DNA from: Lasiosphaeris hirsuta | Taxonomy: Eukaryota; Ascomycota; Sordariomycetes; Sordariales; Lasiosphaeriaceae | Direction of reading: 5' to 3' | DNA length: 64,000 bases | Assembly (NCBI GenBank): GCA_030549175.1 | Contig: JAUKUA010000007.1 | Span: 1,178,001 to 1,242,000, forward strand | Shown here: positions 50,849-61,450 of the stretch, piece by piece | Layout of the letters: every line of letters begins with the position of its first letter | Numbering within the stretch: the stretch's first letter is position 1 | Made by a program: the position numbers and the translations under genes | The notes under the pieces: model-generated | Databases searched by the model: none | What the model saw: only the letters and a program-made list of their open reading frames with translations | What the model was told of the DNA's origin: nothing

Positions 50849-52189
50849 TGAGAGGATCACCACTAGACCTGCTGTTGGTGACCAGAATCCCGGTAGCGGC
50901 ATAGTGGCGCTAGTGGCAGCAAATCAGGTGGCGGCAGGCCGACCGATTGGCCGGGGCGTCTACAGACCCCCTTCTTCCTTCCCCCCTCTCGTCCCCCATT
51001 GCGCGTCTTTTTGAGGCTCTGTCGAGATGGTGAATTGTGATTCGGCGGGCGGGAAAACGGACGGATATCCGATGGTAGCACAAGCCGTGGGACGTGGCGC
51101 GCTGTAGTGTTTCTTGGCCAAAAAAAAAAAAGCCACGGAAGGCGGGGGGACAGAGGAAGGACAAAAAAGAAACCGGTGTGCTGCTAGACTGGCAGACGCA
51201 CCAAGCCTCGCAGACTAGGTAGGCTGGCGCGCGAGGGGCGGCTAAAAATACCCCGTGCTGTTGGTGCCCGGGAGCCACCTTGTAGGTTCTTTTTGAGGTC
51301 GGGTCGCTTGCGGGTGCGGTGAAGCCCTACTAGGCACCGCCGTGCAGTCCAGACTGTTCTGCACCGGTGGGCGTTCTGCTCAAGGCGGGGGGGAGGGGGG
51401 GGGCTATTAGGGGTTGCCGCCAGGGCTCAGCATTGAATTTCTGTCGTCAAGCTCGGCCCCGCCTGCCTGGGACCGTGGGGGAAGGTCAGCAAATGTCGGC
51501 GGGGGTGGAATCTTTTGGCCAGGAAAGCATACACTACTAGACGACGCCCGAATCACACGGGCAGGGCTGGGGGCTGAGCTGGCCAGGCCGAGCTTGGCAG
51601 GGCTATCTATGTCTTTCTTATCGTGGACATATGTTGCGGAGAGGATGGAGATGCGCTTGCGTTGGGACCGCGAAACATACGAGTCATGGTGGGGGCCGAG
51701 GGAATGGCCTGTATCGTCGGGACCAGGTCGTGTTTTTGATTTATGGACTTTGAAATGCGGAGACAAAACCGTGAGGATACCTGGGCAGCTCCTGCCGCCC
51801 CGGGCGGGGCTCCCACCGCTCCTACCCGGTCAGCCGGCAGCACGGATCCGTGTAGGTGCGCATGAGGCCATGTTTGGGCCGTAACAAGTCGTATTAATGT
51901 GCCTGGCCGTGCTTCTCGGTCTGAGCAAAGATCTCTTCCTGCGCTCATGGCTCGCCGCTAGTTTCAGCTTGATCCTCTCAGGCCACAACCTACAACCTAG
52001 TTGTCTGGTTCTGTCTAAATAAAACTCGAGACTCAATTCAGGCTTCGCTTTTTGCTATCTAGTGAGCCTTGGTTGATTCTTCCTACCAAGGTTTTCACGA
52101 AACAGTCCTCTTTCCATTCTTTGTACACGGACACGCGTGTCGCGGACATAAGATACTTGGCGGGCGGAGACGGGGTTGTCGCAAGTTAC

Positions 52190-52209
52190 GTGTGTGTGTG
52201 TGTGTGTGT
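52190..52209. repeat. (GT)n microsatellite
   Basis: Uninterrupted GT dinucleotides for about 20 bases. Confidence 0.9.
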
Positions 52210-52715
52210 CTCTCGGCCGCTCCTTCCCTAATGTATCTAGTATGCTTCTCACCACGGAAAGGGCAATGTTTAGCAATGTCAAGCATTGCCAGCCCCTGAA
52301 ATAGGGGCACAGACCCCTCCTCTTGCTACCTAGGTATGGCATGGCACCGTGCACCAAAGGCAAGTACGTTCTACTGTTAGCTCTAAGTACCTGGGCACCC
52401 ACAACAGCACAATCACAAACAGCCAAGAGTCGGTTAATCATGTGTATCAGGTACCTTTGAGGTAAGTTACTAGTATAATCATGGATATCAACCCCGCCAA
52501 TCTGCCAACCGAGGCAAAGCCTTGCTTTCCTCTTCAAGCTTGTAGAGACCCCTGGGGACCGCAGTCCCCGGTCCCATCGCCCAAGCGGAAGCCATATACT
52601 GGCATGTATCAACCCCATCGTCACCTATAATGCGCCCAGGGTAACAAGTTCTATAGCAATCATAAAAAGTTTCGACGCCGCAATGCCTTTCCACACTCCA
52701 TGCTTCCGAGTCCCC

Positions 52716-52958
52716 TCAGGTGAAGCGGGGGTTGACGACGACGTTGGGGTAGGCCTTGTAGAGCTTGTCGTAGACGGTGTCGTCTGGCTTTGTTGACTTT
52801 TGCTTGTCGGCTTGTCTCTTGGGGTGAGAGCGTCTTCGGCTGGAGAAGAAGGAGAAGCCGCGTGATCGGGTCGAGGACTGGGCGACCTGCTTTTGGAGCG
52901 AGACGGATTCTTGGGAGGCGAGGGACATGGTCGAGGCATTTTGGGTGGCGAACGGCAT
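52716..52958 (-). CDS. Small basic protein of 80 residues, unknown function
   Basis: The frame starts MPFATQNASTMSLASQESVS, has a Ser/Arg-rich middle (TRSRGFSFFSSRRRSHPKRQ) and ends TVYDKLYKAYPNVVVNPRFT. Composition suits a small cytosolic or nuclear fungal protein. The last 20 residues look conserved to me from similar short fungal ORFs, but I cannot name a family. The longer overlapping frame (52625-53209, 194 codons) is His- and Ser-rich because of trinucleotide repeats and is rejected. Its upstream side carries an ATG/TGA trinucleotide tract at 53003-53057. Confidence 0.5.
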   Translation of the reverse strand: MPFATQNASTMSLASQESVSLQKQVAQSSTRSRGFSFFSSRRRSHPKRQADKQKSTKPDDTVYDKLYKAYPNVVVNPRFT

Positions 52959-55130
52959 TGCGGTGATGATGTTGTTATTCTTTGGTGATGGCGAATTTCA
53001 GCCTTGTGGTGATGATGGCGATGATGATGATGATATGATAATGATGATGATGATGATAGAGATAACGTTCTGACAGAAGGATCCATCCGGGTTTGGCCCG
53101 GCGTGGTCAGCGTTGTTATAGACGATCCTCCGTGTTGTTTCCAGGACCTGTGTAACTGGATATTCCTGCCTGACAGGCACAGCCAGACAGGCACCCATTC
53201 CATTCTCAATCAGGCAGGCAGTGTCAAGGCGGTGCGCAATGTCTTTTTCCGGCCTCGCCATTCGCTACCGACTTCTCCCACACCCCGACTGAGTCACCGA
53301 CCGAACAGGCCACCAATCACGCAGAAGGGTTCGTCCGGGGGTTGTGGGCCGATGCGCCTCTCGTAGATTGCGTGCATGTTTGCGCAGGGCAGCATGGACG
53401 TGGATATGTTTTGGGGGTGAGAAATCGTCAGAAGCCACGCGGGTAAATCCTCCTCGTGGCACAACACAACGGCCGGCGCCTGGTTGTAAGCGGAAATATC
53501 CGGGGCCTGGCGCATGGATTGCCGGAGATCGCGGTATCAGATGGTGGCTTTCTAGGCGTATCCCGGGCATGTTCAGGGACCACGGTCGCGCTGGCTGTCT
53601 GCCTTGATATTGTCACCTTGGGTCCTGAGGTCCTGAGGCTTTTCGAACCGACCCCACCCACGACTTCGGGCGCTGTCGTGTCCTGACGATAAAGAAACCC
53701 ATCATATGGGGTTTTCTCGTGCGCATTCCATCCTCCGCGTCTTCTAACGATAGTGTGCCCATCCGATCTATGATGGATCCCACTCATGACGGAAGCCAAG
53801 TCGCCGTCTCCGTCCGACCTCTTTCTATTTCAGTCAGTATTTTGTCATGCTACGTCGCGGTCAAGAACGGCAGCAGAAGTAGTGTGATAGTTGCACTGCC
53901 CCACACTCAGAGTCTTAATGCTGGGGGCCATGACAGCGTCTGCCCTCCGCTATGTCGGCACATGAGCTTGGCTTCTTACATTTAGAGCTTCTATGTAAGC
54001 CACACACACTGGTTTTCCGTGGGCACAGAGAATGCGCAGCACGCCAGCAGACTTTAGCCACGAGAGAGAGAGGCCGGGCACAGCAGCCTTGACCGCTCTC
54101 CAAATGGCAATACCTACCGGCCTGTATGGATCTTGTGCGAGTAACGCGACATATAGGCCAAATATCAGTGTGCGCACCTGAGCCCGCCAGAGTGATATCA
54201 TTGGCCTTCTACTAACCACCGGGAAATGCGGTTGGACCATTTAGGTCGTAGGCATGCTGTCTTTTGGGCCACATCATTAGTCAGTATGTGAATACCTGTG
54301 AATTTCGGTAAGTGCCAAGTTAAGAGCCTACAGTAGTTTTGTGTATAATAAACTTAATGTTGAATGATAGTTGAGTTGATTAGGCTCGTCAGATACCGAC
54401 TAGAATATTAATAGCAAGTTTGGTATTACGCTCTGACAGGTACTAATTGCAGTCGTGCTATCATGGTACGGCCAGCAGAACACGTCAGCACGAGTGGACT
54501 ATGAGATGTATTAGCCGTCTTGCTGTGATACTGTACCACACAACACTAACATGGAGCCTAGTAACATTCGTTAAAAGTACCTACCTTATCTATCCACAGA
54601 GGTGTGATAAACAGTAGTAATAGGCGCATTCATCGCGACAGCACACACCTAACGGCTGACGTAGTAAGGGTTCGGCCGAATGCCCGCCAGGGACAAGACA
54701 CAGAAGCAATAAATCTCCGGGGACTTTCAAGAACAACACGCAAAGGCAAAACATTGGCGGCAGCTGGTGGGATGCTGATCGGTCGTGCTTGACCGCCACA
54801 TGGCCTCCCCCGACCGTGCCGGACATCGCGATCACCCCACTCCGTCCGTATTGCGCTCGACGCTCGGCCGCGAAAAGAGTAATCGCCGAAATGGTCCGAT
54901 TGGGAAAGCTGGGAAAACAGGGTTACCAATCCGACCGCTGTTACGAGTAGAGTCGCATTGCACTTTAGTCAGATTCAACATTGTTTTTGTAATCCGTCTC
55001 GCGAGACGACGACGAGCGAGGTGAGGCTCAAGAGAGCAACAACGGGGAGGTTATTGCCATTATAAGGCCGCTTCCCGACCGTCATGACATGTTTCATCTT
55101 ATAACCGTAGACCCATCTGGTCTCTCACAG
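52959..55130. other. Gene-poor spacer of 2.2 kb with trinucleotide repeat
   Basis: A degenerate ATG/TGA trinucleotide tract lies at 53003-53057, probably in the leader of the small basic protein. The stretch 54250-54560 is AT-rich. Frames up to about 120 codons show nothing recognisable. The right end is the promoter of the phenol-hydroxylase-type gene. Confidence 0.4.
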
Positions 55131-57256
55131 ATGACTTTCTCAGAGACTCCGAGCCCCAGCGCAACAATGGAGGACGCCATCGAAACCGAGTTCTTGATCG
55201 TCGGCGCCGGGCCAGCAGGTGCCTCGTTGGCTTGCTTCCTGACGATGCACGGTATGAAGGCCGATGCTCAACCATAGCCTAGTTCCTAACCTCTCAGTCA
55301 GGACTCAAGGGAATCATGATCAGCGCCGCCTCCAGCACCGCAACAACGCCACGGGCGCACATTACCAACGCAGCAGCCTTGGGTAGTGTCCCCATGTAGC
55401 ACAAGTAACAAGCAAGCTAACCTCTGTCGGAACAGAGTGCCTCCGCGACCTCGGACTAGAAGAGGAAATCATCCGGCAGGCCAACAAGGGCGAGTGCCTG
55501 TCGCACATGCGATGGTGCTACAGCATGGCGGGGGAGGAGTTCGCGCGCGTGTATTCGTTTGGCGCCGGGCCGGGCAACATGGTATTACTCCCCATCCTCA
55601 TCCCTCTCCGTCATGAGACAATACTAAACGAGGCACACCCCAGGGAGACTTTGAGTCCGCGAGCCCCTGCAGACATCTCGACCTGCCGCAGACGCTGATG
55701 GAACCCATCCTGGTGCGGCACGCCACGACCAACGGCTTCACCGCCCGATTCCAGACGTCCCTCCTGAGCTTCACCGAGCCCGCCCCAGAAGAGCCCGAAG
55801 GCAAGATCGCCGCCCTGGTGCGGGACGAAGTCACCAATCGCGAGTACCGCATCCGGACCAAGTACCTCTTCGGCGCCGACGGGGCGCGCAGCGCCATCGT
55901 CAAGCAGCTCGGGCTGCCCCTGAGCTCCGGGCCCGGGGGCGGCACCATGATCAACGTGCTGGTGCGGGCCGACCTCGCGCATCTGATGGAGCACCGCCAG
56001 GGCAACCTGCACTGGGTGATGCAGCCGGAGCGCGAGGCGGTGACCGATTTCGGCGTGGCGTGCATCGTGCGCATGGTCAAGCCGTGGCACGAGTGGCTGT
56101 TCATCATGGCCGCGAGCCCCAGCTTCGACCCGCGCGTCAAGGTGTCGGACGAGGCCTACACGCAGCGCATCCGCGAGTTCATCGGCGACGACACGCCCGT
56201 CGAGATCCTGCACACGTCCCCGTGGCAGGTCAACGAGAAGTTTGCCGAGCGCTACTCCAAGGGCAACGTGTAAGTGCCATGTCCATATGTCCCCCGTGCC
56301 AGCACCATACCGACATGATGTGTCCCAGCTTCTGCCTCGGCGACGCCGTCCACCGGCACCCACCCCACGCCGGGCTCGGCTCCAACACCTGCATCCAGGA
56401 CGCTTACAACCTCGCTTGGAAGGTGGCCTACGTGTCCAAGGGCCGGGCCGGGCCCTCGCTCCTCGACACCTACAACACGGAGCGCCAGCCCGTCGGACAG
56501 GGCATCGTGAAGCGCGCCAACGACGCCTTCCGCGACAACAAACCCATCTGGGAAGCGTTGGGGATGTCGCCGCTGGGCAGCGGGGCGACGGTACTAGCGG
56601 AGCTCAGGAGCCCGGGTCCCGAGGGCCGGGCGCGGCGCGTCAAGCTGCGCGAGGCGGCCGTGCATGTCGAGCGCGAGGTGAACGGGCTGGGGCACGAGAT
56701 GAACCAGCAGTACGCGGGCGCGGGCGTGTACACGGCCGACGAGGAGGCGCCATTTGCCTATACCAACAAGGCGGCGCTGGATCCCGTCCTGCACCACCAG
56801 CCCAGCACGTACCCCGGCCGCAGGGTCCCGCATGTCTGGCTCAACAAGGCCTTGCCGGAAAAGCGTATCTCGACTATCGACCTGACGGGCCACGGCGCGT
56901 TCACCTTGCTTACCGGCCATGGAGGCGCGCCATGGAAGGAGGCGGCCCAGACGGTGAGTGATATGTTGGGTGTTACTATCAAGGCGTATTCGATCGGCTT
57001 TCGCCAGGATTGGGAGGATGTTTATCTACAATGGGGAGATCTGCGTAGCGTTGAGGAGTCGGGCGCTGTCTTGGTGAGACCGGATCGCGTTGTTGCGTGG
57101 CGAGCACAGGATCTATCACCCGATGGGTCGACGGCCGATTGCGAAGAAAGATTAGCCAAGGTGATGAAGTCAATCTTAGGGCTGGATACCATACGGTCTG
57201 CCAAGCATGTTGTGGTTAGAAATGGTACTAATGGTACCACCACCGTGGGGGTGTGA
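55131..57256 (+). CDS. FAD-dependent phenol-hydroxylase-type monooxygenase
   Basis: Five exons (55131-55251, 55302-55382, 55436-55581, 55644-56269, 56329-57256) give 633 residues; introns are 50, 53, 62 and 59 nt. The FAD motif is TEFLIVGAGPAGASLACFL (GxGxxG at 25-30). Further motifs are TPRAHITNAAALECLRDLG, YLFGADGARSAIVKQLGLP (DG motif) and FCLGDAVHRHPPHAGLGSNT then CIQDAYNLAWKVAYVSKGRA (GD motif). LGSNTCIQDAYNLAWK is close to the family of 2,4-dichlorophenol 6-monooxygenase and phenol 2-monooxygenase. The C-terminal 170 residues have a thioredoxin-like layout (HGAFTLLTGHGGAPW, VRPDRVVAWRAQDLSPDG), as in that family. The reaction is aromatic ring hydroxylation with NADPH and oxygen. Substrate unknown. 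Start 55131 is preferred over a further upstream ATG and over Met13. Convergent with the amidoligase gene. Confidence 0.92.
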
Positions 57257-57498
57257 AGGGCTGTATCGGCACTGAACTAGGTAGTCATGTAAGACGAGAC
57301 GTTTTCCCAACTTTACTTTTCAAGTCATCATGTCAGTAGCATTTATCATGGGCAGGCTACTTACTCACATTAGCGATATAAATGCTTGAAATTTGAATAT
57401 ACTAATGTATCGAAGTATTTGAGCTTAGTGCTTGGAGCAGTGACCCTTGATTTGTGTGTTTGAAATTAAGCGTCGATAAACGCCAGCCATTACTCTTG

Positions 57499-58608
57499 CT
57501 ACTTCTTTCGCATCATCCTGTAGTCCTCGGGCAGGTGCCTATTTAGCTTTGATTTCCTGGCAGCATCTCTGATACGCAGCCACCAGGACTCAATATCAAC
57601 TTCCGCTGGCGGAGAGCACACGGGGAAGTTCAAGTTGTCGAAAAGGTTCTGTAAACCAAAGTTAGAATGGCTCTGAGGATTCTCGAACCGGTCGCCGATA
57701 CTCACCTCCTCCTCCGCGAGAGTAATGAATCCCAGCGCAAACCCAACCCACGACAGCGTTCCCTGGGAATTCCTGAACTGACTCGCCCCCCTGAACTCGA
57801 CCGTCCCGCTGTAATTTCCCGACCTTGGATCCGGGAACGTATTCTGAAAGTTCCACAGCACATAGCGGCTCCTCTGCATGTACTCACACAACTCCGTCTC
57901 ACTCACCAGCGCCTCGATCTCAGCCGCGACCGTCCTCAGCTCCAGGTCCCCCCTCCCTTTGCCCAAAGCCAACACCAGCCCCCTCCCCTTCCCATGGACA
58001 CCAGCGCTCTGCGAGTTCGGCCGGCACCATTTGTTGTCCCGGCGGGACGGGGGCAGGATGGCGCGCACGTGCTCCTCGTAAACGGCAACGGCGAAGGCGA
58101 CGCGCTTAAGTTCCAGCAGCGTGAACCTGGCACTCTCGCGCAGCGGGGTGACGTGGACGTGGCCGCCGCAGCTGCTGTCGATCTGGATGTCAAAGTCGGC
58201 CTTCATGGCCTCCCAGAACTCGGAGAGGATCTTGGTCACGGGCTGGGCGGTGGTGAGTTTGGGCGAGACGACTTCCATGCAAACTTTTGGTGGGGGTCAG
58301 CGCTGGTGCGATGGGCAGCGAGAGAGGTGGGCAGTACCGAGGGGAGAGTCGCGCTTCAGCGGTTTGAGGGAGCCATCGCGGGTGACGAACCACTTGGCGC
58401 TGTAGAACTCGGGGTGCTTGCGGTACTGCTGCAGGTCGTCGTAGGTGGCGGGGAGGCCGCGGCTGGAGAGAACTTGGGAGAGTTGGCGGTACCAGTCGAC
58501 CTGGGTGTATGCTGCGTTGCCAGAGTATGGCATAACAACGGATTCGACTTCGACACCGAAGGTGTAGCCCTTAAGCGAGTTGGGGCTGCTACCCCGAGGG
58601 GAGGCCAT
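57499..58608 (-). CDS. Putative amidoligase-family protein
   Basis: Three exons (58608-58338, 58283-57706, 57648-57499) give 332 residues; introns are 54 and 57 nt. The start MASPRGSSPNSLKG precedes YTFGVEVESVVMPYS (an FGVEVE start common in ATP-grasp-like amidoligases). Later come WFVTRDGSLKPLKR (the VTxDGSL catalytic-loop block), CMEVVSPKLTTAQPVT, SCGGHVHVTPLRES (the HVHV motif) and RDNKWCRPNSQSAGVHG. These blocks, in order, match the predicted fungal amidoligase family (PF12224-type). Such proteins probably join an amino group to a carboxylate using ATP; substrates in fungi are not known. It ends DYRMMRKK. No signal peptide, so probably cytosolic. Confidence 0.85.
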
Positions 58609-59484
58609 GGCTACCGTGGTGTGGGTGGAAGGCGCGACCGAGCCAGGCAGAGTCCGAACTTCGAGCAAGGGGAAGAATTGAGCTTTGCCGGCCGTGGTGT
58701 TCCAACAGCCTATCAACTTCAAGTTCCACTGCTGGGCGCGGGGCAATGCCTGGAGATGCAGGGCAGCATCATACTAGTCTATAATTGAAAGCTCTTCAAT
58801 GCGCATGGATGCAATCAAATTGACTCTGCATACAGGAATAAAAAGATATACCGGTTTGGACTCTAGCCACCACTGTTACCACTAAAAAGACTGTTGACAC
58901 TTGAACATAGAGAGGACGAATGCCGTCACCTCATATTTTAAGTCCTGTGGCCCGGGCAGCCCCGGTAGGGCTATGATGCTATTGGCCAACCGAAGTCGGC
59001 TTTAGGGGGACTACAGCCCTACGCTCTAAAGGAAACCCCCTATTCTACTCGCGGCCGCCAAGTCTGGCTGGAAATGAGCCTGAGTGGGGTAAGGCTGCGA
59101 TAGCTGAGCACCAGGAACATCCGAAGCACCTAAACTGATTTCATATTAGCTGCGTCTTAGAGGCCAACTTATATTCTTCCAAAGCCCTCGCCGGTTTTCT
59201 GTCTCTCTCTTGTGAAGCTCAGACATCACCGTTGGCTCGCTTTATCGACTTCTCATTTTAATTGTGCATACGAGTCTACCGGGGTAGCTCTTTGTCTTCT
59301 TCTCATTTACTTGTCTCAGTTGAACTGGGCTCTTTCAATATTCCTTTTCTCCCCTTCCCTTCTTTCCACCAAAATGAATCTCGTTGGCAACTTCTGTCGC
59401 CCCAAGCTTCTTTAACCTCACTCTCAACATCATCAACCTCAACCTCACCCACTGCCACTACGATCCGCCTGGGAAATTGCCACC
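58609..59484. other. Intergenic region
   Basis: Promoter side of the amidoligase gene on the left, CT-rich leader of the next gene on the right (about 59330-59450). No other feature is visible. Confidence 0.4.
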
Positions 59485-59849
59485 ATGTACCAACCTATAG
59501 AACTCCACCGCCCGGCCGTTGTGCTTCTTGAGTCGGACGAGGCGTTTCGGTTAACGAGTGTGTGTTATGGTGCGGGAGGGGATACTCTGCTATGGACTGG
59601 GAAGTCCGGCTATGCGGTGAGACAGAAGGGGGAATTGACCATCGTCATGCCGAAAGAGGACAGTGGAGAGCCTGCAGTGCGCGTTTTCCTTCTGAGCCAT
59701 AAAGGGGTGTTGGGCGAGATGGCTGTGGTACTGCGCTCGTCACTGTTGAGCAGTTCACACTAGGATTGACCTCGGAGTTTATTCACAAGGAACGAGAGAT
59801 GAGTATTGCATGGCTGAGATATTTCCCAAAATGGGTAGAAAATCTGTGA
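59485..59849 (+). pseudogene. Possible frameshifted short gene, unrecognised
   Basis: A CACCATG start at 59485 follows a CT-rich leader. The first frame reads MYQPIELHRPAVVLLESDEA and continues through LLWTGKSGYAVRQKGELTIV to VFLLSHKGVLGEMAVV. After that a one-base change near 59729 keeps a sensible frame (TALVTVEQFTLGLTSEFIHK, SIAWLRYFPKWVENL) to a stop at about 59847. Without the shift the first frame stops at 59763. No known domain is recognised. Either a young pseudogene, a base error or chance. Confidence 0.35.
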
Positions 59850-61450
59850 ATTCATGATCAGAATCGACATGTCTGATCTCTTGCTGATATTGGTCCGAAT
59901 TAGTGTCTCCGCCGGATCTTCACCCACCGGCCGACCACGCGATCGCCCTGTGGTCTTAAGATATCACAGCATCATCGACTGGGCCAATTTCGCGACGGCC
60001 TTGATACCCTTCCTGATCCTTTCTAGAGTGTTGGAGAGAGGTATTCTGCAACACGGTCTACCACGGGGAGATACACCGAACCAGATTGGATAGTGGGGGC
60101 CTTGAGTTATCTCCGGACTCGTAGCCATGGCTACGATTATTGTTCAATATAGCATGAAATTGAGCAATGGGCAAAAGAACAAGCAAGAGAATGATTCCGA
60201 CGGGTATTCAATTGCGTCGAGTGTCACGGTTGAGTGGAGCGGAAGATTGTTCAGGTGGATGCCACGGCGTTGGGCAAAATATTTGGAAGAGAAGTGGTAT
60301 TACGGATGTTGGGAGTGATGATACAATTCAACCCTTGTTTGTTCGTCAGCGCAAGACTTTGAAGCCATCACAATGAGAAAGGATGCCCCGGTGGATATGA
60401 GAAAGGTCTTTTGAATGCCATAAGTGTCCATTTTGGCGGTGGGGAGGCGTTATGAAGTACCAGACATGCATTTCGAAATACTAGAAATGCCGTTCTTCAT
60501 ACTAGAAAAAGGCTTCACGATCTCCCATTGGGTCTTGGAGGGGGAAGGTCACGCGCTAACAAACATACAATAGTTGGTTTGGATGCGGTGAAAGGAATAT
60601 AATCGCGATTACACATGCAGCTTTGTTTCAAAGATGGATCGATATACATATTTCCTAATAAATAAGGTTGCTAGGAAAGTGGGCATGTTGGATGAGAGTA
60701 TGTCGGAATGGATCAATAACACAAGTCAAGTTGAGTAGTCACATACCTTGTCAATTTTATCTCAGAGAAGCTATGAAACACACTGGACAAAGTGTCAAGA
60801 TTGTTGATGGGTGTCCGATGACGCGGAGTTCTGCCACGCCACCTCACCCACACCTCTTGGAACTAAGTTTTGACACTTTCCATGAAGAGACAGCCTAACG
60901 TCAGCCAGCTCATTTTCAATGATCAGGTCATGCGGTATGCGCCCCCTTGGAGGCATGGAAATGGCAACTGACCACTGCGCAAGAGACGAAAGGCATGAAC
61001 TGGCTGTCGCTCAGAGCTGCTCACGAGACGTCATTCGCCTTGCGGCCACCCACGTTTTGGTCCGCTCGGTGGCGCCTTCCACGACCTTGATGCTTTCAGG
61101 GCTCCCCAGGGCCAATCATGGGGCGGAAAAGGCCCCACGTCACTAGCTGTCGGTAACACAATTAATCCGCGTAGCCTGTTCGAGCCTAGCCAGGTGGCCT
61201 CGGCCCTGGCAGCCCCACTAGGGAAAGGGAGCTGCAGCGGCGCAATGTCACAAGCTCATCATTTCGGTGGAAATTGTTCTTTGGTAATCGCTTTCGCTTT
61301 TCGCGGCCCTGCATCTTCGCTTTTTGGCGCACTATGGCCTCTTTGCACACCACCTAACCAAACAACCACCACCCAAGCATCTCGACTTTTTTTTTTCTTT
61401 CTGCTTTGTCTCTCTTTTTCTCGCGTTTGCGCAACCCATATTCCCTTGCC
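59850..61450. other. Spacer before sey1
   Basis: Frames at 59854-60376 are short and may be relics of the preceding gene. A stretch at 60470-60510 resembles the dispersed word at 4922-4950. A pyrimidine-rich tract of T and C at 61383-61430 lies just before the sey1 start and looks like a leader or core-promoter pyrimidine tract. Nothing else is supported. Confidence 0.4.

Larger units (their letters stand above)
49887..52715. other. Gene-poor spacer of 2.8 kb with microsatellites
   Basis: Downstream of the Clr5 gene. A (GA)n tract lies at about 50816-50845, a poly-A stretch at about 51120-51131 and a (GT)n tract at 52190-52209. Open frames up to about 190 codons appear on both strands but lack domains or splice logic. 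No RNA gene was recognised. Confidence 0.45.

Noticed and set aside
52625..53209. 194-codon His/Ser-rich frame
   Set aside because: The His, Ser and Pro runs come from the trinucleotide repeat and low complexity; the 80-residue frame in the same place is better supported.
56242..56961. 239-codon Arg/Pro-rich frame
   Set aside because: Out-of-frame reading of exon 5 of the phenol-hydroxylase-type gene.
57667..58788. 373-codon open frame on the plus strand
   Set aside because: Shadow of the amidoligase gene, whose three exons and motifs are on the minus strand.
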